Positions 18,717-29,180 of a stretch of DNA of 64,000 nucleotides are shown here, piece by piece; the stretch's first letter is position 1, and each line of letters opens with the position of its first letter. The translations under genes were made by a program, and so were the position numbers. Location of the stretch: assembly GCF_003626975.1 (NCBI RefSeq), contig NZ_CP032616.1, positions 3,596,001 through 3,660,000 of the forward strand, written 5' to 3'. Source of the stretch: Pseudomonas sp. DY-1 (lineage in GTDB: Bacteria; Pseudomonadota; Gammaproteobacteria; Pseudomonadales; Pseudomonadaceae). The notes beneath the pieces were generated by a model that saw only the letters and a list, made by a program, of their open reading frames with translations, was not told where the DNA came from and did not search any database.

Positions 18717-19964
18717 TCAACCCAGACGCAGACGGCCAGCGCCGACAAGCCAGCTGTAGACCACATAGAGGATCAGGGTGGCGAACAGCAGCATGCCGCC
18801 CAGGGCCGTGGCCATGCCCCAGTTGATGGTGGTGTTGGTGAAGAAGGCGACGAAGTAGCTGACCATCTGGTCGTTCGGGCTACCCAGCAGTGCCGGTGTG
18901 ATGTAGTAGCCAATGGACAGGATGAACACCAGCAGGCACCCGGCGCCAACGCCGGCCACGGTCTGCGGGAAATACACCTTCCAGAAGCTGGCGAAGGGGT
19001 GGCAGCCAAGGGAGATCGCCGCCCGCATGTAGCTCGGGGAAATGCCCTTCATCACGCTGTAGATCGGCAGGATCATGAACGGCAGCATGATGTGCACCAT
19101 GGCGATGTAGACGCCGGTGCGGTTGAACACCAGTTGCAACGGCTGGTCGATCAGACCCAGTTTGAGCAGCGCTCCGTTGATCAGACCGCCGGACTGCAAC
19201 AGCACGATCCACGCTGCCACACGCACCAGAATGGAGGTCCAGAACGGCAGCAGCACCAGGATCATCAACAGGTTGCTCTTGCGCGTCGGCAAATTGGCCA
19301 GCAGGTAGGCCAACGGATAGGCCAGCAGCAGGCAGATCACGGTGATGACCGCGCCCATCCAGAAAGTGCGGACAAAGATATCCAGATAGATGGCCTGGTC
19401 CGGGGTAGCCGGGGCCAACTCTCCCAGATCATCGATGCGATGGTCGAGGGCGGCCAGCAGGTAATAGGGGGTCAGGTGGCTGGCGTTGCGGCGAATCGCC
19501 TGCCAGTACGCAGGGTCGCCCCAGCGCTCGTCCAGGCTTTCCAGCGCGTCCTTGTAGGAAGCTGGCTCAGCCTTGAACGGCAGGGCGCGGGCGGTCTTGG
19601 CCATCAGGCTGCGGTAGCCGGCCAGTTCCATGTTCAGGCGCTTGGAGAGGTCGCCGATTGTCTGGTTCTTGCGCGCCGCGGCGAGGTCTTCGGCCAAGGC
19701 CTTGTACACAGGCTCGGCGGGCAGCGCCTTGCCGTCCCAGCTGGAAATGGCTTCGACCGTACGCGGCATGGAGCCGACCACTTCCGGGTTGTTCACGCTC
19801 TTGTAAAGCAACGCGCCGATGGGCACCAGGAAGGTCAGCAGGAGGAAAATCAGCAGCGGCAGGATCAGCGCCTGGGACTTCAGGCGGTTCATCCGCTCGG
19901 CTCGGGCGAGGCGCTGCTTGAGGCTGGGGCCGGCGACCTCGTTCAGGGGCACTGCAGTGGCCAT
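18717..19964 (-). CDS. agtC: ABC transporter permease, PotB-like, with long periplasmic insert (AgtC)
   Basis: A 415-residue permease. After the first helix (about residues 31-52) there is a hydrophilic insert of some 140 residues before helix 2 near residue 195, longer than in E. coli PotB; five more helices follow. The EAA loop is YMRAAISLGCHPFASFWKVY (about 312-331) with FPQTVAGVGAG after it. The family transports polyamine-like cations and omega-amino acids; substrate assignment is by synteny with agtC. GGAG site. It is 13 bp upstream of agtD and separated from agtB by three hairpins. Confidence 0.88.
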   Translation of the reverse strand: MATAVPLNEVAGPSLKQRLARAERMNRLKSQALILPLLIFLLLTFLVPIGALLYKSVNNPEVVGSMPRTVEAISSWDGKALPAEPVYKALAEDLAAARKNQTIGDLSKRLNMELAGYRSLMAKTARALPFKAEPASYKDALESLDERWGDPAYWQAIRRNASHLTPYYLLAALDHRIDDLGELAPATPDQAIYLDIFVRTFWMGAVITVICLLLAYPLAYLLANLPTRKSNLLMILVLLPFWTSILVRVAAWIVLLQSGGLINGALLKLGLIDQPLQLVFNRTGVYIAMVHIMLPFMILPIYSVMKGISPSYMRAAISLGCHPFASFWKVYFPQTVAGVGAGCLLVFILSIGYYITPALLGSPNDQMVSYFVAFFTNTTINWGMATALGGMLLFATLILYVVYSWLVGAGRLRLG

Positions 19965-19997
19965 GGCGAACTCCGTTGGAACAGGTATTTAGGTTCA

Positions 19998-20062
19998 GGC
20001 CCCACCGGGGCCGGGTGAGGGAAACCCCCTCACCCCCCGCCCCTCTCCCATCGGGAGAGGGG
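19998..20062. repeat. Triple-hairpin (REP-like) element between agtB and agtC
   Basis: Three back-to-back perfect hairpins fill the agtB-agtC gap: GGCCCC/GGGGCC (19998-20012, ACC loop), GGGTGAGGG/CCCTCACCC (20013-20035) and CCCCTCTCCC/GGGAGAGGGG (20040-20062, ATC loop). There is no T-run. The element resembles the palindromic CCCTCTCCC repeats scattered in GC-rich proteobacterial genomes. Placed after the binding-protein gene, it could protect the agtB mRNA 3' end. Confidence 0.65.
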
Positions 20063-20076
20063 GGATACAGGCGGAC

Positions 20077-21108
20077 TTACTTGGCCGCCCAGGAGTTGAA
20101 GCGCTGCTCCAACTGCTCGCCGTAGTCAGCCCAGAAGGTGACGTCCATGGCGACCTGATCCTTGATGTTCTCCGGAGTGGTCGGCATGTCCTTCAGCAGG
20201 CCCTTGTCCAGCAGCGGCACCGCCTGGGTATTGGCCGGGCCATAGGCGATGTTCTCGGAGTAGATCTTCTGCTGTTCGGGCTTGACCGAGAAGGCGATGA
20301 ACTCCTTGGCCTTGTCGGCATCCTTGGCACCCTTCGGAATGGCCCAGGAGTCGAAATCGTAGATACCGCCGGCCCACACGACCTTCAGGTTGCTTTCCTT
20401 CTGCACGGCAGCGATACGGCCGTTGTAGGCCGAGCTCATGACCACGTCACCCGAGGCGAGGAACTGCGGCGGCTGGGCGCCGGCTTCCCACCACTGGATG
20501 CTCGGCTTGATTTCGTCGAGCTTCTTGAACGCGCGATCCTGGCCTTCCTTGGTGGCCAGCACGCTGTAGACGTCCTTGGGAGCGACGCCATCGGCCATCA
20601 GGGCAAATTCCAAGGTGTACTTGGCACCCTTGCGCAGGCCGCGCTTGCCGGGGAATTTCTTCACGTCCCAGAAATCAGCCCAGCTGGTGGGGGCGGACTT
20701 CAGCTTGTCGGCGTTGTAGGCCAGCACGGTGGACCAGACGAAGAAGCCGACGCCGCAAGGCTGGACGGCGCCGGGAACGAAATCTTCAGCCTTGCCGAAC
20801 TGGGCAGCGTCCAGTTCTTCGAACAGGCCTTCGTCACAGCCGCGGGACAGCTCTGGCGACTCCACTTCCACCAGGTTCCAGGAAACGCTGTTGGTGTCGA
20901 CCATGGCCTTCACCTTGGCCATTTCACCGTTGTACTCGCCTGCGATGATCTTGTTGCCGGTGCTCTGCTGGTAGGGCTCGTAGAACGCCTTGACCTGCGC
21001 ATTCTTGTTGGCTCCACCAAAGGACACCACGGTCAGGTCGGCGGCCATTGCCTGAGCGGCGCAGGCCAACCCGAGGGCGATGGCGGTAAGTTTCAGGGAT
21101 TTCGACAT
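20077..21108 (-). CDS. agtB: Periplasmic substrate-binding protein, spermidine/putrescine type (AgtB)
   Basis: A 343-residue type II periplasmic binding protein. The signal peptide is about residues 1-22 (hydrophobic core TAIALGLACAAQ, cleavage after AMA). The mature part begins ADLTVVSFGG, and FVWSTVLAYN and DFWDVKKFPGKRGL are PotD/PotF-family segments. It captures substrate for the AgtCD-AgtA transporter. The start at 21108 was chosen because the signal peptide begins there; the frame is open to 21222 without a plausible start. It lies 49 bp downstream of agtA. Confidence 0.88.
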   Translation of the reverse strand: MSKSLKLTAIALGLACAAQAMAADLTVVSFGGANKNAQVKAFYEPYQQSTGNKIIAGEYNGEMAKVKAMVDTNSVSWNLVEVESPELSRGCDEGLFEELDAAQFGKAEDFVPGAVQPCGVGFFVWSTVLAYNADKLKSAPTSWADFWDVKKFPGKRGLRKGAKYTLEFALMADGVAPKDVYSVLATKEGQDRAFKKLDEIKPSIQWWEAGAQPPQFLASGDVVMSSAYNGRIAAVQKESNLKVVWAGGIYDFDSWAIPKGAKDADKAKEFIAFSVKPEQQKIYSENIAYGPANTQAVPLLDKGLLKDMPTTPENIKDQVAMDVTFWADYGEQLEQRFNSWAAK

Positions 21109-21157
21109 TGTTGTTTTCTCCACAGTGCAGGGTTGCTTATGCCTTGGCGCCGCCGCG

Positions 21158-22267
21158 TCATTCCGCCAGAAGCGGGTCCAGTGCGCGGACGTGCTCCACT
21201 TGCCAGCCGAGCGGCACCACATCGCCTACCGCCAGTGCGGGGTCGAGCTCAGCAATAGGTTGCTTGACGAAGAAATCGGGCTTGCCACAGACCTCCATGC
21301 GGATACGCACGTGGTCGCCCAGGTAGATGAACTCGGCGACGCGACCGGAAAAACGGTTCACGCAACTCTCGCTGTGACCGTTGATGCGCACGCGCTCGGG
21401 ACGAATTGACAGGGTCACCGGCTCGCCCGGCTGGCCGACGTTGATTGCCAGGGCCTCGACCTTCTCACCACGGCCCAGGCGCACGACGCAACGTTCGCCG
21501 TCGCGGCTTTCCAGCTGGCCGTTCAGGCGATTGTTCTCACCGATGAAGTTGGCCACGAAGGTGTTCTTCGGCAGTTCGTAAAGCTCGCGCGGCGGAGCGA
21601 TCTGCTGGATCTCGCCCTGGTGGAATACCGCCACACGGTCGGACATGGTTAGCGCCTCGCCCTGGTCGTGGGTCACGTAGACCACGGTGACGCCCAGGCG
21701 CTGATGGATGTGCTTGATCTCCATCTGCATGTGCTCGCGCAACTGCTTATCCAGTGCACCGAGGGGCTCGTCCATCAACACGAGCTGGGGCTCGAACACC
21801 AGAGCACGGGCCAGGGCGACACGCTGCTGCTGGCCACCGGAAAGCTGGCCGGGGTAGCGATTGCGGAATGCATCCAGCTGGACCATGGAGAGAGCGCGCT
21901 TGACCCGCTCACTGGCGTCAGTCTTGCTCATGCCGCGCACAGAGAGCGGGAAGGCCAGGTTCTCGGCCACCGTCATGTGCGGGAACAGCGCGTAGTTCTG
22001 GAACACCATGCCAATGTCGCGCTTATGCGGAGGCACGTTGTTGATGGAACGACCGGCCAGAAGAATCTCGCCGCTGGTGGGGGTTTCGAACCCGGCGAGC
22101 ATCATCAGGCTGGTGGTCTTGCCGGAGCCGGATGGCCCGAGCAGGGTGAGGAATTCGCCTTTGCGAATATCCAGGTTGAGGTCTTTGACGATCAGGGTCT
22201 CGCCGTCGTAGCTCTTCTGCACGCCGCGAAAGCTGACCAGGATGTCGTTGCCTTGTGTCTCGGCCAT
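21158..22267 (-). CDS. agtA: ABC transporter ATP-binding protein, PotA-like (AgtA)
   Basis: A 369-residue ATPase energising the transporter. Walker A GPSGSGKT, the ABC signature LSGGQQQR and Walker [13 protein letters not shown] are intact, with a conserved switch histidine in VTHDQGEA. The C-terminal about 100 residues form the TOBE/OB regulatory domain. First gene of agtABCD; the promoter must lie in the 151-bp spacer before agtR, which holds a perfect palindrome (22376-22395). Start 22267 follows an AAAGGTG site. Confidence 0.9.
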   Translation of the reverse strand: MAETQGNDILVSFRGVQKSYDGETLIVKDLNLDIRKGEFLTLLGPSGSGKTTSLMMLAGFETPTSGEILLAGRSINNVPPHKRDIGMVFQNYALFPHMTVAENLAFPLSVRGMSKTDASERVKRALSMVQLDAFRNRYPGQLSGGQQQRVALARALVFEPQLVLMDEPLGALDKQLREHMQMEIKHIHQRLGVTVVYVTHDQGEALTMSDRVAVFHQGEIQQIAPPRELYELPKNTFVANFIGENNRLNGQLESRDGERCVVRLGRGEKVEALAINVGQPGEPVTLSIRPERVRINGHSESCVNRFSGRVAEFIYLGDHVRIRMEVCGKPDFFVKQPIAELDPALAVGDVVPLGWQVEHVRALDPLLAE

Positions 22268-22375
22268 AACCGCACCTTTGTTTTTGTGTCTGCCGTAGTG
22301 GAAAGCGTAGAGAAGGCGGCAGGCCACGCAAATCGGGCGGTATGAGAGATTGCTATAAGGCTTGGAGAGGATTCC

Positions 22376-22395
22376 TTGTAGGGATCGCCCTACAA
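22376..22395. promoter_or_regulatory. Perfect palindrome upstream of agtA, candidate AgtR operator
   Basis: TTGTAGGG (22376-22383) and CCCTACAA (22388-22395) are separated by ATCG. It lies 109 bp before the agtA ATG and 24 bp past the agtR stop. There is no T-run, so an operator is more likely than a terminator; the link to AgtR is inference from position. Confidence 0.45.
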
Positions 22396-22418
22396 TTCAC
22401 AGCGCGATTGTCGGACAT

Positions 22419-23048
22419 TCACAGCAGTTTGTGCTCGACCGCGTACTTCACCAGGTCCGCGACCGAGTGCATCCCCAGCTTCTGCATCAGGCGCGCCTTG
22501 TGGGTACTCACCGTCTTGCTGCTGACCGCCAGTTGCTGGGCGATTTCATTCACACCTTCGCCACGGACCAGACGCTCGAAAACCGAGAACTCGCGCTCCG
22601 AAAGCAGCGTATGGGCCGGGCGGGCATCGGTCAGCCCTACCTCGAAGACCATGCGGTCGGCCAGGTCCGGGTCGATGTAGCGACCACCCGAGGCCACCTT
22701 GCGGATGGCGGTGAGCAACAGGGCCGGGTCGCTGTCCTTGGTGGCGTAACCGGCGGCGCCGATCTTCAGCGCCCGCGCAGCCATCTGCGCTTCATCGTGC
22801 ATCGATAGCACCAGCACCGCCGGCGGATTGCCGAGGGCGCGAATGCGCGGAATGGCTTCCAGTCCGTTGACACCGGGCATGGAGATATCCAGCAGCACTA
22901 CCTCGCAGGGTGTCTGGCGCAGAACTTCCATTAGCTGCTCGCCGTTGCCGGCCTCCCCAACCACGCAGAGGTCCTTGGCAAGGCCAATCAGCTGCTTGAT
23001 GCCCTCACGGACGATGGTGTGGTCTTCTGCCACCAGTACTCGGATCAC
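22419..23048 (-). CDS. agtR: NarL/LuxR-family response regulator AgtR
   Basis: A 209-residue regulator: receiver domain (residues 1-120) with phospho-acceptor Asp54 in VVLLDISMPG, acidic pocket near Glu8-Asp9 and the conserved Lys in ATKDSDP, then a LuxR-type helix-turn-helix (LSEREFSVFERL through VSSKTVSTHKARLMQKL). It starts with GTG at 23048 and the GTGA overlaps the agtS stop by 4 nt. By synteny it is AgtR, which activates agtABCD in response to 4-aminobutyrate or 5-aminovalerate. The second binding-protein gene found next to agtR in PAO1 (PA0602) is absent here. Confidence 0.87.
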   Translation of the reverse strand: MIRVLVAEDHTIVREGIKQLIGLAKDLCVVGEAGNGEQLMEVLRQTPCEVVLLDISMPGVNGLEAIPRIRALGNPPAVLVLSMHDEAQMAARALKIGAAGYATKDSDPALLLTAIRKVASGGRYIDPDLADRMVFEVGLTDARPAHTLLSEREFSVFERLVRGEGVNEIAQQLAVSSKTVSTHKARLMQKLGMHSVADLVKYAVEHKLL

Positions 23049-25471
23049 GCCGCTTTCTCCTTATCCAACGCTACGCGCACGCAAAGGGTGGTGCCCTCGC
23101 CTGGCTGGCTCTCTATCTGCAGGCTGCCGCCCAGCATCAGCACGCGCTCGCGCATGCCCACCAGGCCGAATGAACTACCGCGTCTGGCGCCGGTATCGAA
23201 CCCCCGACCATCGTCGCTGATACGCAGGCAGAGCGCGCCATCTTCTTCGCTCAGGCGAACCGCGACAGTATGTGCCTCAGCGTGGCGCATGACGTTGGTC
23301 AGCGCCTCCTGCAGTACCCGGAACAAGCCTACCGCCTTGGCATCGGACAGCTGCGGCAACTGCTCAGGCACTTCCACCAGGCACGGTATCTGTGTTCGCG
23401 CTTCGAAGCGCCGGGCCTGCCACTCGATGGCCGAAGCGATGCCGGCATCGAGGATCGGCGGGCGCAACGCCGTCGCCACATCGCGTACCAGCTGGAAGAG
23501 CTGCGCAATCAGGCGTTTCATGCTGTCCAGGCGGTCACGCAGGCCTGAGTCGAGCCCAGCGAAGGCCAGCTCGCACATGGAAGTCTCCAGCTTGAGCACG
23601 GTAAGCACCTGGCCCAGTTCGTCATGCACTTCGCGGGCAATGCGAGCCTTCTCTTCTTCGCGCACGCTTTCCAGGTGCGCCGACAATTCCCGGAGTTGCG
23701 CACGGGAAGCCGCCAGCTCCAGCTCGATCTGCTTGTTCTCGGTGATATCCCAGACGACGCCGTCCCAGACCGCACGGCCATCTTCGAAGACCCGCGCACT
23801 CGCTTTGATATCCGCCCAGCGCAGAGCGCCATCACGAGTGAGAATTCGGCCCTGCCAGTGCCAGTCACGATCTGCATCCAGCGCCTGTAGCTGGCTTTCC
23901 CAGTAGCCGTCGCGGTCGTCTGGATGGACCAGACCGCGAATGCCACGGCCGGTACTCAGCAACTCGCTGGCGCTGTAGCCCACCAACCCTTCGCTGCCCT
24001 CACCGATGAACGCGAAAGCAGTTGGTGCGCCCGCTTTCGGCCGTTCCAGACGGAATACGAGCCCGGGAACGTTGGAGGCGATGCCCTTGAGGCGCGCTTC
24101 ACTTTCTTCCACGGCCTCCCGGGCACGACGGCGCTCGGTGGCATCGGAGAGGAACACCACCAGGTATTCGGAGGAGCCGAAGCGCAGGAAACTGAGCGAC
24201 ACATCCGCCGGAAGCCAGGAACCGTCTGGACGCAGGCAACGGGTCTCGAAACTCAGCGGGCCTTCGTCACTATTGCGTGCGCGGCGCCAGAGATTGAGCC
24301 AGCGGTCCATGTTCAGCTCGGGCTGGAAATCCGCCAGAGGGCGATCCGCAAGACTGCCCGGCCGATAGCCGAGCATCTGTTCGGCGGCGCGGTTGGCGTA
24401 GCGCACATGGCTGTCCCAGTTCACCCAGAGTATGCCCAAGGTGCTCTGGTCGATGGAGAACTGGGTAAGGCGCAGGGCTTCTTCGGCCGCTTCGCGCAAC
24501 TGCAGTGCGTGACGCGAATCCAGCAGTTGCCGCTCCAGACGACGCTGCTGCCGCCGAAGCCAGGCGATGATGGCCGCCGCAGTGAGCAACAGCACGCCGA
24601 GCAAAAGGCTGAGGTTCTGCCAGAAGCCGCTGGATTCGCCGAGGCGGGGATACTGGGGCTGCAACCAGCGCTCATGCAGTTGGTCGAGGTCCTTTGGCGG
24701 CAAACTGCGCAGGGCGATATCGATGATGGCAGCCAGTTCCGGCCAATCACGTCTTGATGCAACGCGCAGCAACTGCGGAAAACCGATGTCCCCGACCACG
24801 GCCAGTCCGGTGAATTCCTGCTCGCGAGACAATCGGCTGAGCTGGGCCTCGTCGAGCACGGCATAGCGTACCTGCTCGGCAAGCAAGGCCTGCAGGGCCT
24901 GCCGCTCGCTGTCCATGGGCCTGAGGTTGAGGTTGGAGTAGGTCGAGCGCAGGTAATCGGCCACGGCGCTCGGATGACGCAGGGCTACAGGCGAAGTGGC
25001 GTCAAGCTGCTCCAGGTCCACTGAGGCATTGCCTTCGCGCTCGCCGACCAGCAACTGCGAGACGCGCATGTAGGGATCGGAGAACAGCCACAGACGCAGT
25101 CCGGCGGGCGTCTGCCCAAGTCCGGGGGCGAGGTCGATCTGTTCGGAGCGCAGGGCCTGCTCCAGTTCGCCGGGGCTGTCATAGGTGCGCCAGATCAGCT
25201 CGACGCCCATGGCCTTCGCGAGCCAGTTCATCAACTCGACGTTGGCACCCGAAAGCTGTTGCAGGCGACGATCCAGCTGGACGTAAGGTGCCTGCAGCAC
25301 AGCACCAACGCGGAGCTGTCCATGGTTCTCGAGCCATTGCCGCTGCCCCTCGTCCAGGGGCAGCCCAGCTGGTGCAGCCAGTACAGGCATCGCCAGGCAG
25401 AAGGCGAACAGGAGGGAAAGGAGTGCACGGATCATCGAGGACCAACCGCAACAAGGGGAAACAGCCGACAT
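23045..25471 (-). CDS. agtS: Sensor histidine kinase AgtS with periplasmic binding domain
   Basis: An 808-residue kinase. The signal sequence is followed by a periplasmic SBP_bac_3 domain (about residues 40-275, starting LENHGQLRVGAVL), one membrane helix (about 288-308), two PAS domains (about 345-455 and 470-585), a HisKA_3 dimerisation domain with phospho-accepting His616 (REVHDELGQ) and a HATPase domain with DDGRGFD. The periplasmic domain probably senses the ligand directly. I chose the ATG at 25471 because it has a GGAG site 6 nt away; an ATG at 25435 (796 residues) starts right at the signal peptide but lacks such a site. Confidence 0.87.
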   Translation of the reverse strand: MSAVSPCCGWSSMIRALLSLLFAFCLAMPVLAAPAGLPLDEGQRQWLENHGQLRVGAVLQAPYVQLDRRLQQLSGANVELMNWLAKAMGVELIWRTYDSPGELEQALRSEQIDLAPGLGQTPAGLRLWLFSDPYMRVSQLLVGEREGNASVDLEQLDATSPVALRHPSAVADYLRSTYSNLNLRPMDSERQALQALLAEQVRYAVLDEAQLSRLSREQEFTGLAVVGDIGFPQLLRVASRRDWPELAAIIDIALRSLPPKDLDQLHERWLQPQYPRLGESSGFWQNLSLLLGVLLLTAAAIIAWLRRQQRRLERQLLDSRHALQLREAAEEALRLTQFSIDQSTLGILWVNWDSHVRYANRAAEQMLGYRPGSLADRPLADFQPELNMDRWLNLWRRARNSDEGPLSFETRCLRPDGSWLPADVSLSFLRFGSSEYLVVFLSDATERRRAREAVEESEARLKGIASNVPGLVFRLERPKAGAPTAFAFIGEGSEGLVGYSASELLSTGRGIRGLVHPDDRDGYWESQLQALDADRDWHWQGRILTRDGALRWADIKASARVFEDGRAVWDGVVWDITENKQIELELAASRAQLRELSAHLESVREEEKARIAREVHDELGQVLTVLKLETSMCELAFAGLDSGLRDRLDSMKRLIAQLFQLVRDVATALRPPILDAGIASAIEWQARRFEARTQIPCLVEVPEQLPQLSDAKAVGLFRVLQEALTNVMRHAEAHTVAVRLSEEDGALCLRISDDGRGFDTGARRGSSFGLVGMRERVLMLGGSLQIESQPGEGTTLCVRVALDKEKAA

Positions 25472-25570
25472 ACCTTACTCCAGCCAAGACGAACCATGCG
25501 AAGGCACGGCCTGACAAAAGACCATTGAGCCATTAGGCTCCTGTTTCCCAGCTCGACCAGGAATGTCCAG

Positions 25571-26587
25571 ATGCTCCGCGCCATTCGCCTGCCCCTTGCG
25601 GCCCTTTGCCTCACCCTGCTGCCCGCCTCTCCTGCCGTGCTGGCGGAAGAGGGCTCCGCGGCAGCGCCCAAGGAACCTGCACCGGCAGTGGAACGGGCAC
25701 CGCTGGAGGAACGTAGCCAAGAGGACTCCATCAGCCTGGAGCGCCAGATTCCGAGTAGAGAACAGCAACAACTCAAGGCTGGCGAGGAGCGCTTTCTCGC
25801 ACTGTGGCAGCCTGCCAATGTCAGCGACCCCAGTGGGCTGGTGATCCTTCTACCCGGCGACGGCGAGACGGCCAACTGGCCGGAAGCGATCGGCCCACTG
25901 CGGCGCAGCCTGCCGAACTCCGGCTGGAGCACCCTCGCCCTGACGCTGCCAGACCCCAGCGACGACCCGCTGCCACCGCGCCCGCTGAAGACCGAGGAAA
26001 CGACGAAGGCGGAACCTGCTGTGAGCCCCGAGAAAGCCCAGGAAGAGGGCCCGGCCAATACCGAGCAGGCTGGAAGCGCTGAACCCAGCACGGACCCGGC
26101 GCCTCCGCCGCAATCCCGCGACGCTATCCAGAAGACCCAGACAGACCGGGTGTTCGCCCGAATCGAGGCAGCCCTAGCCTTCGCGCGCCAACAGAAACCC
26201 AAGGCGATTGTGTTGCTGGGACACGGCACCGGTGCCTATTGGGCGACGCAGTACCTTGCCGCCAATGAGCCGAAGGATGTGCGCAATCTCCTCTTGGTGG
26301 CAGCGGAGCTGCCCGAAGGCTATGAGCCGGCGTTGGAGGATTCACTACCCGATTTGAAACTGGCCACCGGCGACTTCTACTACAAAGACCAGCCGGCCGA
26401 CCGTGACGCCGCGCTGCGCCGTAGCCACGCGAGCAAGCGGCAGAAGCACCCGGCCTATATCCAGATCGCCATGAAGGGCCTTCCGGGCGATCGCGCCACC
26501 GAGCAGGAACAGCTTATCCGCCGTATTCGTGGCTGGTTGACCCTGCATCTGGAAGCAGGCGCCGGAAAGGCCTTGACCGACGGTTGA
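25571..26587 (+). CDS. DUF3530 alpha/beta-hydrolase-like secreted protein
   Basis: A 338-residue protein with a signal peptide (about 1-25, cleavage near AVLA). The DUF3530 core has an alpha/beta-hydrolase look: GLVILLPGDGETANWPEA for the first strand and oxyanion region, and IVLLGHGTGAYWA in place of the GxSxG nucleophile elbow. That elbow is G-H-G-T-G, so the usual serine is a glycine and catalysis is doubtful. A low-complexity acidic/proline linker lies at about 130-185. Function unknown. Converges on djlA with 4 bp between stops. Confidence 0.8.
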   Translation: MLRAIRLPLAALCLTLLPASPAVLAEEGSAAAPKEPAPAVERAPLEERSQEDSISLERQIPSREQQQLKAGEERFLALWQPANVSDPSGLVILLPGDGETANWPEAIGPLRRSLPNSGWSTLALTLPDPSDDPLPPRPLKTEETTKAEPAVSPEKAQEEGPANTEQAGSAEPSTDPAPPPQSRDAIQKTQTDRVFARIEAALAFARQQKPKAIVLLGHGTGAYWATQYLAANEPKDVRNLLLVAAELPEGYEPALEDSLPDLKLATGDFYYKDQPADRDAALRRSHASKRQKHPAYIQIAMKGLPGDRATEQEQLIRRIRGWLTLHLEAGAGKALTDG

Positions 26588-26591
26588 AAGC

Positions 26592-27359
26592 TCAGCGGAA
26601 ACCGTGGCGCTCGCGGATCAGGTTGTAGGCACTATGCAACTCGCGGGTGCGATCAGTCGCGGCACGTACTACGGCAGGGCTGGCGCCTGAACCGGCCAGC
26701 TTGTCCGGGTGGTTCTGACTGAGCAGGCGACGGTATGCACGCTTGATCACCGCGGGTTCACAGTCGGCAGTCACGCCAAGCAGGGACAGGGCGTCTCTGT
26801 AGCTATTGCCACGCTTGGGAGGCAGGCCCTGGGGGGTGTCATAGCCCGCGCCGAGCGCCTCCACCTGGTGAGCCGCGAGCCCGAGCCAGCTTCCCCATTG
26901 CAGAATGAGCGCGCGCTCCCGCTGGCCGATCCGGCCATCTGCCGCCGCCATCTGCCAGCAGCTACGTAGCAAGCGCTCCACCGTTACCCGCTCGCCCTTC
27001 AGCTTGTGCAACGCCGGGTGCAGGTTGTCGCCACCCGACTTGCCCCGGCTGAAGGCTGCGATGGCCCGGCGGGTACCCGCTTCATCCAGACCGATGCGCT
27101 TCATCTCTGATCGCGCTTGCTGAATGTGTGCCTCCTGTACCCGACCGTCGCTCTTGGCCAGGCGCCCCAACAGGATGAACAGCAGGTCCTGTTGGTCGAT
27201 AGCGGGGTCGCCACGCATGCGGGCACGCAACGCACCCCAGGAGTCCAGGTGCAGGCGCCGGTCGAGCACATGCCCCAGCAAACCGCCGAGCATGGCTCCC
27301 GGGATGTTCGCCAGGGCGAATCCCGCAGCAGCGCCGATCAGGGTAGCTGGCCAGACCAA
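26592..27359 (-). CDS. djlA: DjlA-type membrane J-domain co-chaperone
   Basis: A 255-residue protein with an N-terminal glycine-rich membrane segment (about residues 5-30), a TerB-like central domain and a C-terminal J domain with the HPD motif in LSQNHPDKLAG. It stimulates DnaK at the inner membrane. The start is unusual: the reading frame needs a TTG at 27359, 1 nt after the murU stop, with a GAGG site 7 to 8 nt upstream inside murU. No ATG or GTG close by would keep the membrane segment. It is the last gene of amgK-murU-djlA. Confidence 0.85.
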   Translation of the reverse strand: MVWPATLIGAAAGFALANIPGAMLGGLLGHVLDRRLHLDSWGALRARMRGDPAIDQQDLLFILLGRLAKSDGRVQEAHIQQARSEMKRIGLDEAGTRRAIAAFSRGKSGGDNLHPALHKLKGERVTVERLLRSCWQMAAADGRIGQRERALILQWGSWLGLAAHQVEALGAGYDTPQGLPPKRGNSYRDALSLLGVTADCEPAVIKRAYRRLLSQNHPDKLAGSGASPAVVRAATDRTRELHSAYNLIRERHGFR

Positions 27360-27360
27360 C

Positions 27361-29054
<1,694 letters not shown>

Positions 29055-29180
29055 CGGGTGGTCTCCGGCGGCGCTAGCCGTTGTGCGGGTCATGCTTTAT
29101 TATCCAGCATCTTTTTCAGCCCATCGAGAGGCGTGCGGCCCTAGCGGGTCGAAGGCGCGCAGGAAGCCCGGACTAACAAG

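Noticed and set aside
18708..20018. 436-codon open frame on the plus strand over agtC
   Set aside because: Shadow translation, Gln/His-rich; runs through the intercistronic hairpins.
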